From Clostridia bacterium (lineage in GTDB: Bacteria > Bacillota > Clostridia > Acetivibrionales > STF1-152), in contig JANQLN010000077.1 in NCBI GenBank assembly GCA_028280575.1, forward strand, positions 23,669-87,668: DNA of 64,000 bases, given 5' to 3'. Below the pieces are notes generated by a model that was not told the origin of the DNA, ran no database searches, and was given only the letters and a program-made list of their open reading frames with translations. Position 1 is the stretch's first letter, and each line of letters starts with the position of its first letter. Both the position numbers and the translations under genes were made by a program. Shown piece after piece: positions 21,251 to 32,254 of the stretch.

Positions 21251-23320
21251 TTACCCGTCCTCCCTATCGCAAACTAATTTTTTGATAAATTCACCAATTT
21301 TTCTGTTTTGGCTTTCCGAAAGGTCCTTGTCCTCCTGCAAAATTTCCAATGCTGTGCGTCTTGTTTCTTTCAATATTTCAACATCTCTATAAAGGTTTGC
21401 TATTTTCAAATCAGGTATTCCATGCTGCCTGGTTCCAAAAAACTCTCCAGGCCCCCTTATTTCCAGATCTTTTTCCGCAATCACAAATCCGTCGCCGGTC
21501 TTCTGCATAACATTCATTCTTTCCTTGGCCACCTTGGATTTACCCATATTATATAAAATACAGTAGGATTGATGCTCCCCTCTGCCAACCCTTCCTCTCA
21601 ATTGGTGAAGCTGGGCAAGCCCGAATCTTTCGGAATTCTCAACCACCATCACCGTTGCATTTTGAACGTTGACGCCGACCTCTATAACCGTTGTTGAGAC
21701 CAGTATATCAATATTGCCTTCCGTAAATTCCTTCATAACCTTTTCTTTACGGCCGGCTTTCATTTTACCATGTACCAGCTCCACTTTCAAATCACTGAAT
21801 TCCCTTTTTGCAATTTGCTCTTCAAGTTTTACTGCGGAATTGGCTTCTATTGTTTCCGATTCATCAACCAGGGGGCAAACTATATATACCTGTCTGCCTT
21901 CACCGACCTTTTTCCTTATAAACCTGTTTATTCTTTCTCTCATGCTGTCATCAACAACGTAAGTTTCGACAGGCTTTCTCCCTGGGGGCAGCTCGTCGAC
22001 TGCTGAAATATCAAGGTCCCCGTAAACTATCATTGCCAGGGTTCTTGGAATAGGGGTTGCCGTCATGACAAGAACATCGGGAGTAATTCCTTTTTCTTTT
22101 AAAACCTCCCTTTGGCGTACACCGAATCTGTGCTGTTCATCCGTAATAACCAGGCCCAGCTTTTTAAAAGCGACTCCCTTTTGAATAAGTGCGTGAGTGC
22201 CGACCGTTATATCGGCCCTGCCTTCCGCTATGAGCTTCAAAGCTTCTTCTCTTTCAGTTTTTTTCATGCTTCCTGTCAAGAGGACCACATTGACTCCTTC
22301 ACCTTTGAGGAATTTCGTCACAGTACAAAAATGCTGCTCCGATAATATTTCGGTTGGAATCATCATAGCTGACTGGTAGCCGCTGTAATAGGCCTTAAGC
22401 ATTGCCAGGATTGCAAGAATAGTTTTGCCTGAGCCTACATCTCCCTGTACAAGCCTGCTCATAGGATTGCTGCTTTCCATATCTTTTTCAATTTCCTTAA
22501 AAACCCGTGCCTGTGCACCCGTCAATTTAAAAGGAAGCTTCTTTATAAAAGCATCAAGCCTTCCGTCCCTGGTAAAGGGAATACCGGCATGGTCCGAACC
22601 ATACGACTTTTTCACCAGCATAAGTCCGAGCTGCAGTATAAAAAGCTCCTCAAAAATAAGCCTGTGCCTTGAATTTTTCAAGCTTTCTTCATCTTCAGGA
22701 AAATGTATGTTTTTTACCGCATAATTAATCTCACATAGCTTATGTTCCTTCCTTATATTAAAGGGTAAGATTTCATCAAGGCCACAGTCTATGATCTCCA
22801 AAGCCTTTTCAATAGTTTTCCTCATAATATTTTGAGTCAGCCTTGCAGTCAAAGGATAAACAGGAGCAATTGTGCACAGGCTGCTTTTTATCCCCGGATC
22901 ATATTTTTCAAAAACAGGATTTTGAATTTGAACACTGCCGTATTTTATTTCGGCCCTGCCATAGAAAATATATTCCTTTCCCTCTGTAAGGGTATTTTTC
23001 ACATAGCTTTGATTAAACCATACCAGTGTAGCCATGCTGTAATTATCCTTGACTTTGACTTTTTGTATTGTAAGGTTTCTTCTTGGCCTTGACTCAGAAA
23101 CAGCGGATAGTATCCTGGCTTTAAACGTACAAAATTCTTCATCCTTAATATCCTTGATTTCAACAATATTTCTCCGGTCTTCATATTCCCTTGGGTAAAA
23201 GGTTATAATGTCCTCAAGGGTAAAAATGCCCAGCTTTTCAAAAAGCCCTGCTCTTGCTTCTCCTACTCCTTTTAACAATCTTATGGGTTTTTTCAGCATC
23301 AAGCTTGAACTGTTATCCAC
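21251..23320 (-). CDS. recG: ATP-dependent DNA helicase RecG
   Basis: LVQGDVGSGKT, ITDEQHRFGVRQR, MTATPIPRTLA, QLRGRVGRG. Confidence 0.98.
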   Translation of the reverse strand: MDNSSSLMLKKPIRLLKGVGEARAGLFEKLGIFTLEDIITFYPREYEDRRNIVEIKDIKDEEFCTFKARILSAVSESRPRRNLTIQKVKVKDNYSMATLVWFNQSYVKNTLTEGKEYIFYGRAEIKYGSVQIQNPVFEKYDPGIKSSLCTIAPVYPLTARLTQNIMRKTIEKALEIIDCGLDEILPFNIRKEHKLCEINYAVKNIHFPEDEESLKNSRHRLIFEELFILQLGLMLVKKSYGSDHAGIPFTRDGRLDAFIKKLPFKLTGAQARVFKEIEKDMESSNPMSRLVQGDVGSGKTILAILAMLKAYYSGYQSAMMIPTEILSEQHFCTVTKFLKGEGVNVVLLTGSMKKTEREEALKLIAEGRADITVGTHALIQKGVAFKKLGLVITDEQHRFGVRQREVLKEKGITPDVLVMTATPIPRTLAMIVYGDLDISAVDELPPGRKPVETYVVDDSMRERINRFIRKKVGEGRQVYIVCPLVDESETIEANSAVKLEEQIAKREFSDLKVELVHGKMKAGRKEKVMKEFTEGNIDILVSTTVIEVGVNVQNATVMVVENSERFGLAQLHQLRGRVGRGEHQSYCILYNMGKSKVAKERMNVMQKTGDGFVIAEKDLEIRGPGEFFGTRQHGIPDLKIANLYRDVEILKETRRTALEILQEDKDLSESQNRKIGEFIKKLVCDREDG

Positions 23321-23418
23321 AAAAAAATCATTCCTTTTATTTCCTGATTAACACCGCAGTATTAGTATACAATATTTTGTTACCTTTTCCTATAAGCAAT
23401 TTGCTTAGTACCAGCTTT

Positions 23419-25029
23419 CTAGTTTTTGGTGTCTAATTGATTTCTGTATTCACTAGGGGTCATTCCCTTTACTTTTTTGAAAAGCTTAATAAAGTATTTA
23501 TAATCGGAAATGCCTACATTTTGTGCGATTACCGCTGCTTTGTCGTTAGTGGTGCTCAGAAAATATGCAGCATATTCAATCCTGACAAGATTCAAATAGT
23601 TAATGATACCCACTCCGATTTCGTCTTTAAATATATGACTAAGATAATTAGGACTGATAAAAAGAGAGTCACTAATGTTCTTCACGCGGACGCGTTCGTG
23701 ATAATGCATATTTATATAGCTAAGAGCACTTCTAACATAAGGATTGCCGGAGGTTTCATAATCTATTTGTATGATGTTCTTTTTCTTGATTATAAGAGAA
23801 AGCAGATATTCTTCTATATCATTAAGACTTTCAATGTATTTAATTTTGTTCAAATTTGGATTATCCTCGACCCCTGATGAGGATAATTTATTGGTCAGGT
23901 CAATGAGCCACATTATTACTTCTTCCGGGCGTATCCAAAATCCTTTTATGGTATTTGACAAAGTCGTTAATTTGTCCTGTATTGCGATAGGTTCGTGTTC
24001 ACCGGTTACCACTGAGAAGACAAAATCAAGCTTTTCTTTGATATAACTGCTCAGAGTAGCAAAACGCTTTTCTTTGGAATATATTTTAAGTCTTGTGTTA
24101 TTTATATGGTAGAAAAATGTATCAACAGCCAGCTTGCTTTCGGCAATCATTTCGGATATAGAAATGTTTAGTGCCTCTGTATCGGATGTGCTTCGAATTT
24201 TACTTGCACCGCATACTATCGGCACTTGCAGTTTATTCTCTACTGCGTCGTGGCACTCATTGACGATTTTTTTAATCGTATCACTATTAAGACTGACTGC
24301 AATTTTATGATTGGTTATTATAATGCCCAACTTGTTGTTTTCCCAAAGGAACGGATATAGATTTACTTGCTCGAAGCTTAATTCCTCAAATATTGTCAGC
24401 ACATCTGTCTTCAATTTAATGCCCCGGTCTGCTGTAATGATATCCAAAATACGATTATAGCCACAGATTTTTATCTGCACAACACATATATCAGTCATCG
24501 TATTATATGAGCCTAACTCTTTGGATAGCTGTTCCTGTGAGATATTGGTCCTAGTATCTATTAGACTTTTAACAAGCTCACTGCGACGGGCATATTTGCT
24601 GGGCCCATTACTGTCTATTAAGGTGTTTTTAATCTTGCTGCGGCTGTTCAAAATATCCGGTTTAAGCCTGTCAAGAATTTTTTTGATATCCAGAAATTCG
24701 GCATTAGCTTTAAGAAGATATTCACTGGCACCCAGAGACAGTGCTTTTTGAGCAAAACTGAATTTCTCGTGGCATGACAGAAGAATAACCTTGATATGAG
24801 AGTATTGTTCCTTGATTTGCTTGGTTAGCTCTATGCCGTCCATCAGAGGCATAACTATATCCGTAATTACAACATCAATATCAAGCGTTCTGCAATGTTC
24901 CAGCGCTTCTATTCCATTGGAAGCTTCACCGACTATCTCGTAGCCGTATTGTTTGAAAGGAAAGGCTTTCACAAACCTATCCCTTATCAGGTCCTCGTCA
25001 TCAACTACTAGTATTTTTATCAAGCTCAT
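23419..25029 (-). CDS. Response regulator with AraC-type C-terminal HTH (YesN family)
   Basis: KILVVDDEDLIRDRF receiver; C-terminal YFIKLFKKVKGMTPSEYRNQL. Confidence 0.94.
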   Translation of the reverse strand: MSLIKILVVDDEDLIRDRFVKAFPFKQYGYEIVGEASNGIEALEHCRTLDIDVVITDIVMPLMDGIELTKQIKEQYSHIKVILLSCHEKFSFAQKALSLGASEYLLKANAEFLDIKKILDRLKPDILNSRSKIKNTLIDSNGPSKYARRSELVKSLIDTRTNISQEQLSKELGSYNTMTDICVVQIKICGYNRILDIITADRGIKLKTDVLTIFEELSFEQVNLYPFLWENNKLGIIITNHKIAVSLNSDTIKKIVNECHDAVENKLQVPIVCGASKIRSTSDTEALNISISEMIAESKLAVDTFFYHINNTRLKIYSKEKRFATLSSYIKEKLDFVFSVVTGEHEPIAIQDKLTTLSNTIKGFWIRPEEVIMWLIDLTNKLSSSGVEDNPNLNKIKYIESLNDIEEYLLSLIIKKKNIIQIDYETSGNPYVRSALSYINMHYHERVRVKNISDSLFISPNYLSHIFKDEIGVGIINYLNLVRIEYAAYFLSTTNDKAAVIAQNVGISDYKYFIKLFKKVKGMTPSEYRNQLDTKN

Positions 25030-25048
25030 ATATTTATCCTCTTTGCTA

Positions 25049-26812
25049 TTAGAAGTCTCTGTTAGGAATCAAAACAGTCACTTCCGTCCTTTTGTCCGGT
25101 TCGCTTTCTAGTCGGAGACCGTACTTATCACCATAATAGAGCTTTAATCTGTCATGCACATTTTTGATTCCAATACTTACATATCTGTTTTTAGTTTGAT
25201 ATAAATCCTTAATGTCCACATCTATACTATTATCTTTCATTATCTCTTTGATTTTTTGATCACTTATTCCAATGCCGTTATCTCTGATAATTAAACAGAT
25301 ACTTTCTCCGTCTTTTGCAATGTATCCCGAAATATCTATTATACCGTTTTTGGTATCTTTATACGGAAATCCGTGGAATATTGCATTTTCCACCAACGGC
25401 ATTATTGACATATGGAGTATGGTTTTGGACATTATCTCCTCGTTCAGAGATACTTTGAGCGAAAAACGGTTATTGTATCGTATCTTTTGCATATCCACAT
25501 ATTTGGTTACCAGCTCTATCTCTTCACCAATTCTTACGGCTTGCCCGTTTTTTGCGAGACTATAGGATAGCATGGATATAAGCGCAGTATTAATAGACCG
25601 GATATCCCCATACCTTTTTAAATCAAGTAATGCATTAATGGAGTTAAGGGTATTGTACAGAAAATGAGGATTAACCTGTGCAATGAGCGCCCTGTATTCA
25701 TAGTATTGACGTGTTCTTTCTGCCTTTAGTTTCTGGTTAATAGTATTGTGAAGGTCTTCTGACATGTCGTTAAATGCCTCCACAATCGGGACAAATTCTC
25801 GTGCATAGACTTTTGAGACCTTTGAACCGAATATATTGTTGCGTATGTTTTGTATGTGAACGATAATTTCATTGAATGCTTTGGTGATTATGCTCCACTC
25901 AATAGTAGTAGCTATAAACTGTATAATCAGGAATAATATTATAAAACCTATAATATAGAAAACAACGGACTCAGTTTCAGTAGCGATATCACCTATCTTT
26001 GAAAAAACCGTCAGCTTCCATCCCATAGAATTGATATTCACAGAATAGGCATAGTAGGTCTGATTGGAAGCTGATGTTATAACTTTAGTTGTTTCCTCCG
26101 AGTTGAAGTATGATATTAAATCATTTTTAATTTCAGAGTATGCTTGATTCGTCAGATTCACATCACTAAGCACTATATTATTATTGTTGTCGGATACAAC
26201 GACAGAATTGAACTTTGAGTAGTTAAGCGTATTGATATATTCATTAAGTTCATAAAGATTGATATCATAGCACAAAAGCCTTATTTTAGCACTTGTATTT
26301 TCTATTGCCGTAATATATGTATAAGTTAAGGGATTTAAATCTTGAATATCCAGAGAAAACAGCTTAGCTGACTGTTTGGTTTCAAATAGGTTAATAATCG
26401 CTGACTGTTTTTTTTTAGATATATTCCGTCCTAACAATGAGTATGTATTTTCATTGTCTGTGTCAATATAATAAATATCGTGGAAAAATGCCAATGGCAC
26501 AATCATTCGTGTCTGCATATAATATTCAATATCATCTTCATATTTTGGGCCCATCCTTAACGCTGCATTTATTCTGTTAAATTGATTTGTAAGGATGGAA
26601 ACCTGTTCTTGTAATGTACTGGAGACATAATTGGCTGTAGTAGCAATGTGCATCTTTTCCTGCTGCCGTGAATATGAGAAAATATAGCTTCTGACAAAAC
26701 TTGAAGCTGCCACTACAGCAGTCAGTGTTATCATAGAGCTTATAAGCATTATTCTTCTAAATATAGAGATTTTTTTCATGCTATTTATCCCATCCTTGTG
26801 TGTAATACACAC
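25049..26812 (-). CDS. Sensor histidine kinase (YesM family)
   Basis: QVNPHFLYNTLNSINALL, RDNGIGI; two TMs with extracytoplasmic sensor. Confidence 0.94.
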   Translation of the reverse strand: MCITHKDGINSMKKISIFRRIMLISSMITLTAVVAASSFVRSYIFSYSRQQEKMHIATTANYVSSTLQEQVSILTNQFNRINAALRMGPKYEDDIEYYMQTRMIVPLAFFHDIYYIDTDNENTYSLLGRNISKKKQSAIINLFETKQSAKLFSLDIQDLNPLTYTYITAIENTSAKIRLLCYDINLYELNEYINTLNYSKFNSVVVSDNNNNIVLSDVNLTNQAYSEIKNDLISYFNSEETTKVITSASNQTYYAYSVNINSMGWKLTVFSKIGDIATETESVVFYIIGFIILFLIIQFIATTIEWSIITKAFNEIIVHIQNIRNNIFGSKVSKVYAREFVPIVEAFNDMSEDLHNTINQKLKAERTRQYYEYRALIAQVNPHFLYNTLNSINALLDLKRYGDIRSINTALISMLSYSLAKNGQAVRIGEEIELVTKYVDMQKIRYNNRFSLKVSLNEEIMSKTILHMSIMPLVENAIFHGFPYKDTKNGIIDISGYIAKDGESICLIIRDNGIGISDQKIKEIMKDNSIDVDIKDLYQTKNRYVSIGIKNVHDRLKLYYGDKYGLRLESEPDKRTEVTVLIPNRDF

Positions 26813-27044
26813 TATAACATAATGCTATAATTATTTTGATGCAAAATATAGATATTAACAGAATTATTATAACATATAGGCAGTGTATTGTATAATATTA
26901 CACCTGACCAATGAAACTGTTGTTAGAATTGTATAGCTTTTGAGCAGTAATCTAAGGTGACTTAGCATTTATACTTGATTATAATGTATTTATTAAATAA
27001 TAATTCTTAAGAAATACTAATTCTTAAGAAAAAAGGAGGAGAAA

Positions 27045-28562
27045 ATGAAAAGACTACTAGCAATTATTATGGTACTTTTAATCATGGTTTCATTGCTGGG
27101 CTGTGCTGCAACTCCAGATGCACCTGAAGGTAAACCTGCAGACGATCCTAAGGAAAGTACCGGAGTGAAAGACGAGGGTCCTGCGGAACCTGTTGAGGTA
27201 AGTTTAGTACTGCCTGGCCCTGCTCATGAAGAGGATTTCTATATTTCAATGATAGAGGAATTCGAAAAAGCAAATTATAACATTAAGGTAAACTTGATGT
27301 TCACACCTAATGATAATGAAGCATACGGAAACGCAATTCAGCTTATGTACACAGGTGATGAAGGACTTCCCGATATTTTCAGAGTGAGCGGGTCTTTACC
27401 TACATCAATGCTAATATCATATGAAAAAGGCTGGTTGATGCCTTTAGATGATTTTATTACAGAAGATATGAAAGGCAGCTATCCTGACGGCGCATTTGCT
27501 CCGAATGGCGGACTGATGATTGAAGGTCAAATTTATGGATTACCATTAATAGCAAACCAATTCCCTGCCTTCAGGCCATTTATCTACAACATGGATATAC
27601 TTAATAAGTATGGCTACAAAGAACCAGCTAAGACTTGGGACGAATTTAAGGAAATGCTTTCAACAATTACAGAGGGCGGTGCTGGAAAGGAATTTGGTTT
27701 GGGCATCGTGGGAACGAATGCAGCAAGCTGCTTCTATGAATTAGCAGAAACAATAAGAACAAGAGTTGTTGATGCTCATCTGACAGAAGGTAACTTTGTC
27801 TTCAACATTGATACAGGTGAATCACAAGCAGCAAATGAAGCATTTATTGCCGCAGCAGAATATGTAAAAGGATTACACAAAGATGGTCTGTTGCTTCCGG
27901 GATATGAGTCTGCAAATGCAGATACTTTAATACAAAGCTTTGCTATGGGACAAGTAGCAATATTAGCCGGCCAAGCTTGGTACTCACCAAGAATAATCGA
28001 AGCAAATCCTGATTCAAACTTGAAAGTGGCATTACCACCAAAACGCGCTGCAGATGACAACGGATATCGCTACATCTATGCACCGGTTGACCCGTACTAT
28101 GCTATGAGCAGTCAATGTGAAAATCCGGAAGCTGCTTGGAAAGTACTGGAGTTTATCTCCTCTGTAGAATTCCAACAAGACTTCTATGATACACAAGGCA
28201 GGGTTACAGTCAGTTATAATAGCTATGCAGAAGGTACAATGCCAGATTACATGGCTGAAAACATGGCATTAGCAGACGAGTTCTTAAGAGTTGCGCCAAA
28301 TCCAATAGATATACATCCCGAAGCTAATATTCTTATTTCTAAAATTTTGGCTAACGCCCCAAAACCAGCTTTGAAAGATTTGTTTATGCTAAGCATTGTT
28401 GATGATGTATCCTTTGAAGAATTGGCAAAAGAGTATGATACAAAAATGAATCAAGTTATAGACGAACAAATTGCTGCAATGCAGGCAGAGGGAAGCGATA
28501 TTACAAGAGAGGCTTTAATATATCCTTCAGATTGGAATCAAGACAAAGATTATATCAAATAA
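27045..28562 (+). CDS. Extracellular sugar-binding lipoprotein (ABC importer SBP)
   Basis: Lipobox VSLLGCAATP; family 1 SBP features; upstream of two permeases. Confidence 0.93.
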   Translation: MKRLLAIIMVLLIMVSLLGCAATPDAPEGKPADDPKESTGVKDEGPAEPVEVSLVLPGPAHEEDFYISMIEEFEKANYNIKVNLMFTPNDNEAYGNAIQLMYTGDEGLPDIFRVSGSLPTSMLISYEKGWLMPLDDFITEDMKGSYPDGAFAPNGGLMIEGQIYGLPLIANQFPAFRPFIYNMDILNKYGYKEPAKTWDEFKEMLSTITEGGAGKEFGLGIVGTNAASCFYELAETIRTRVVDAHLTEGNFVFNIDTGESQAANEAFIAAAEYVKGLHKDGLLLPGYESANADTLIQSFAMGQVAILAGQAWYSPRIIEANPDSNLKVALPPKRAADDNGYRYIYAPVDPYYAMSSQCENPEAAWKVLEFISSVEFQQDFYDTQGRVTVSYNSYAEGTMPDYMAENMALADEFLRVAPNPIDIHPEANILISKILANAPKPALKDLFMLSIVDDVSFEELAKEYDTKMNQVIDEQIAAMQAEGSDITREALIYPSDWNQDKDYIK

Positions 28563-28736
28563 GGATGTAAAACTAAATAGTTACACATAGAGATTCGGCT
28601 AAAAATGCATGAGAAAATGCTGTTTAATTACAGCAATTTAGTAGAATTTAGCATTCACAGGATACAAAGATGGTTACAGGACTGACTTTAAGGAAGATTT
28701 AGACAGCTCTACGGATTATTTTCGTAAGGAGAAATT

Positions 28737-29648
28737 ATGAAGACAAAATTGAAAAATATTATAGATAACAAGTGGAATTATGCGTTTTTGCTTCCTATGC
28801 TTGTGCTGTTTGTTATGTTTACTCTTTATCCGATATACAATATCATTTCATACTCATTTTATGAATGGGATGGCTTCGGTCCTTTGAACAAGTTTGTTGG
28901 ATTAAGAAACTACAAAGAAGCAATCAGTGATCCTTATTACTGGAAAGCTCTTAAGAACACACTTGTATTCGCAGCGTCGCATTTATTATTTCAGGCGGGT
29001 ATATCGCTTTTAATAGCTGTAGCGCTTAATAATACCACCGCTAAATTGAAAAATATTTACAGGCTTATGATATTTCTGCCCGTTATAACCACTACCTCTG
29101 TAATAGGTATGGTAATGGCAATGATCTTCGGACCTATAAACGGACCGATAAATATGGCTCTGACAGAGCTGGGAATTATTAAAAAGCCTATAATGTTTTT
29201 AAGTTCCCCCGATCTTTCGCTTTGGAGCACTATTGCTGTATCAATTTGGAAGAATATCGGTGTAAGCCTTGTATACTGGCTTGCAGCATTGCAAACAGTA
29301 CCCAGAGATGTTTACAAGGCTGCAAAAATTGATGGTGCTAATTCTGTGCAGACTTTTTGGCGAATAACGCTTCCCATAATAGCTCCATTCGGCTTAGTTA
29401 TCGCTCTATTTGCATTTAAAAACGGATTATATCCTTTCGATATAGTTAAAACAATGACCAATGGCGGTCCCGCATTTGCTTCTGATGTTATCGATACCTA
29501 TTTGTACCGCTATGCATTCAATCCTGAGCAGTCTGTTATCAAATATGGTTTTGCATCGGCTGGAGGAATATTCTTTGCTCTGGTTGTTATAGGCATTACG
29601 TTAATTTTCAACGGCATTACAGCAAGAGTACAGGAAAAGAACAAATAA
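28737..29648 (+). CDS. CUT1 ABC sugar transporter permease (UgpA/LacF-like)
   Basis: AAKIDGANSVQTFWRITLPIIAP (EAA loop). Confidence 0.94.
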   Translation: MKTKLKNIIDNKWNYAFLLPMLVLFVMFTLYPIYNIISYSFYEWDGFGPLNKFVGLRNYKEAISDPYYWKALKNTLVFAASHLLFQAGISLLIAVALNNTTAKLKNIYRLMIFLPVITTTSVIGMVMAMIFGPINGPINMALTELGIIKKPIMFLSSPDLSLWSTIAVSIWKNIGVSLVYWLAALQTVPRDVYKAAKIDGANSVQTFWRITLPIIAPFGLVIALFAFKNGLYPFDIVKTMTNGGPAFASDVIDTYLYRYAFNPEQSVIKYGFASAGGIFFALVVIGITLIFNGITARVQEKNK

Positions 29649-29656
29649 GAAGGAGG

Positions 29657-29702
29657 CTAGGAGCCTGTCACAGGCTCCTAGGAGTCCGCTCGGACTCTTA
29701 GG
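29657..29702. repeat. Tandem hairpin element between permease genes
   Basis: CTAGGAGCCTG-tca-CAGGCTCCTAG followed by CTAGGAGTCC-gctc-GGACTCTTAG sharing CTAG. Confidence 0.75.
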
Positions 29703-29710
29703 CAAAGAAT

Positions 29711-30583
29711 ATGACAACAATAAAAAAGACTGTTAAGTCTAGTAAACTTTTTAAATTAAACTATATGAAAAAAAGCATTGCAACTAATGTTATATTTATC
29801 CCTTTATGCTTTTTATGGTGTTATCCATTTTTGTGGATGGTATCAAATGCATTTAAAACACCTCCTGAAATGTTCTTGAAAGGGCTGAGAATAATACCGG
29901 AAAAACCTGTATTGTATAATTTTGTCAGGGCATGGAAAGCAGCACGATTTGAGCAGTATTTGCTTAACTCAGTTATTATCACCTGCGGTGTTGTAATATT
30001 GGTGCTGATAGTGGCTTCAATGGCAGGATATGCGTTTGCTAAACAAAATCTTGCGGGGAAAAAGCTATTGCTTGCAGTATTGTTGGCGACAATGTTTTTT
30101 CCAAAAAGCGTAGGTATAATACCCATATATAAGATTATTAATGCCTTAGGACTAAACAATACCTATTTGGGAGTCATACTGGCAATTGGAGGTCCTGCAC
30201 ATGTTATGGCAATCCTGCTGTTTATGAGGTACTTTATGTCAGTTCCGAAGGAGTTGGAGGAATCAGTTAGAATAGACGGCGGAGGTTATTTAACTGTTTT
30301 TATAAGAATTATGCTTCCATTGGCTAAGCCGGTCTTTGCGACTGTCGGTATATTTAACTTCATCAGCGCATGGAACGACTTTATGGTTCCGCTTATATTT
30401 ACACTGAATAAACCCAGCATGAGAACTATAGGCGTAGGGCTATATGCATTCTTTGGCGAAGGTACAGCGGACTGGACAGGATTGTGTGCAGCGGCTACTA
30501 TAGCGATTATTCCTATTATAACAGTATTTTTAGCTTTCCAGAGGTTCTTCATAGAAGGATTGGAAGGATCTGTTAAAGGATAG
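29711..30583 (+). CDS. CUT1 ABC sugar transporter permease (UgpE/LacG-like)
   Basis: ESVRIDGGGYLTVFIRIMLPLAKP (EAA loop). Confidence 0.94.
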   Translation: MTTIKKTVKSSKLFKLNYMKKSIATNVIFIPLCFLWCYPFLWMVSNAFKTPPEMFLKGLRIIPEKPVLYNFVRAWKAARFEQYLLNSVIITCGVVILVLIVASMAGYAFAKQNLAGKKLLLAVLLATMFFPKSVGIIPIYKIINALGLNNTYLGVILAIGGPAHVMAILLFMRYFMSVPKELEESVRIDGGGYLTVFIRIMLPLAKPVFATVGIFNFISAWNDFMVPLIFTLNKPSMRTIGVGLYAFFGEGTADWTGLCAAATIAIIPIITVFLAFQRFFIEGLEGSVKG

Positions 30584-30613
30584 TGGCAGCACAGGAAGCA
30601 AAGGAGGTAAATT

Positions 30614-32200
30614 TTGGAGAATAAAAGATATAATATATTATTCATACATACAGACCAGCAGCGAGCTGACACATTGGGCTGCTATGGTAATAAGATAGTT
30701 AAAACTCCCAATATTGACAGACTTGCAGAACAGGGAACAACTTTTTTAAATGCACACTGCAGCCATCCCCTTTGTTCACCATCCAGAGCTACCTGGGTAA
30801 CGGGGGAGTATATTCATTCACATGGGTTGTGGAGAAATGGTACTGCTCTTTCATACGACAGGGACAATGTGGTCAAGGAGCTTAATCAAAATGGTTATCA
30901 AACAGGTGCTATTGGAAAAATACATCTGACTCCATACCACGGAAATCCAAATTTATATCCCGAATCAATGAGCCTGCACAATGTTGATTATGAAATTGAC
31001 AGTGAAACCTGCTGGGAATACTGGCGCAATTTCGATATGAATTATTTTGGTTATGATCATGTTCGTATGACGCTAGGACACGGTGATTACTGTATTGACG
31101 GCGGTCATTACGGACTATGGCTTGAAGATAACCATAAAGATAAAAAGGAATTATTCCTTCGTGAAAACTCCTTAGTTGATGACAAGAGTTATGATGCATG
31201 GAAATCACCCTTTGATATGGATATACATCCGGCATCATGGATAGCTGAACAAGCGGATGAGTTTTTTGAATCAAATGCTGATAATCCCTTCTTTTTATCA
31301 ATAGGAATACCTGAACCCCATCCGCCATTTCAACCTCCTCGTCCGTACTGTGATATGTATGATCCAAAGGATATTGGGCTGCCGCCAAAGCGCGAAGGTG
31401 AATGGGGCGATACACTTCCGTCCCATATTGACCATTATATATACAGGGATAAAAACGATAAGATCTCTGATAGAAGACTCCAGGAGATAATTGCGTTGTA
31501 TTACGGTATGGTCTCTCTTGTTGATGCTGCAGTTGGCAGGATACTTAATTCATTGGAGAAGCAGAATCTTTCAGACAACACAATCGTTGTGTACACATCA
31601 GATCATGGCGACTGGATGGGAGACCACGGATTGCATAGGAAGGGTGCTGTTCACATCACAGGAGTAACAAAAGTACCTATGATTATTAAGTGGCCCTTTA
31701 TATCAAAGAAGAATAATATTGTAAATGAAGTCAGCAGTCAGATAGACCTTGCGGCAACTTTCTATGATGCTTCCGGCATTAAACCCCATTCTGCAAATCA
31801 AGGAACAACTTTACGAAATGTAGTATCGGGTGAAACTGGCTCTGTAAGGGATTATGCATTGATTGAACACAGGCATGAGTGTTATGACCCGGATGGTGGA
31901 TTAAGCAAAAACATATTCGGACATCTAAAAGATGAGAGGAACAGGGAAGCGACACAGCGGGACCTTATTAACCATTTAGACCGGGATATATTTATGAAAA
32001 CGATAGTTACAGATGATTATAGATTCAGCTATGTTCCTGCACTAAACTATGGGGAATTGTTTGATCATAAAAATGATCCTCATGAGTTAAATAATCTATG
32101 GGGTAAAGGTACCGGACTAGAATCAACGGCAATGCATCGTATGCTGGATGTTCTTATAGAAACCACGTCAAAAAACTGCGAAAGGATATGGAGAGTTTAA
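30614..32200 (+). CDS. Type I sulfatase (Cys-type active site)
   Basis: HTDQQRADTLGCYGN, CSPSRATWVTG (CxPSR), TSDHGDWMGDHGL; TTG start after GGAGG. Confidence 0.94.
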   Translation: MENKRYNILFIHTDQQRADTLGCYGNKIVKTPNIDRLAEQGTTFLNAHCSHPLCSPSRATWVTGEYIHSHGLWRNGTALSYDRDNVVKELNQNGYQTGAIGKIHLTPYHGNPNLYPESMSLHNVDYEIDSETCWEYWRNFDMNYFGYDHVRMTLGHGDYCIDGGHYGLWLEDNHKDKKELFLRENSLVDDKSYDAWKSPFDMDIHPASWIAEQADEFFESNADNPFFLSIGIPEPHPPFQPPRPYCDMYDPKDIGLPPKREGEWGDTLPSHIDHYIYRDKNDKISDRRLQEIIALYYGMVSLVDAAVGRILNSLEKQNLSDNTIVVYTSDHGDWMGDHGLHRKGAVHITGVTKVPMIIKWPFISKKNNIVNEVSSQIDLAATFYDASGIKPHSANQGTTLRNVVSGETGSVRDYALIEHRHECYDPDGGLSKNIFGHLKDERNREATQRDLINHLDRDIFMKTIVTDDYRFSYVPALNYGELFDHKNDPHELNNLWGKGTGLESTAMHRMLDVLIETTSKNCERIWRV

Positions 32201-32254
32201 TAAATCTTATAGGTTTTATAACAAAAATATATAATAATAAAGGAAGTATATCAT

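Noticed and set aside
30909-31415. 168-aa minus-strand ORF within the sulfatase gene
   Set aside because: Antisense to a sulfatase with clear catalytic motifs
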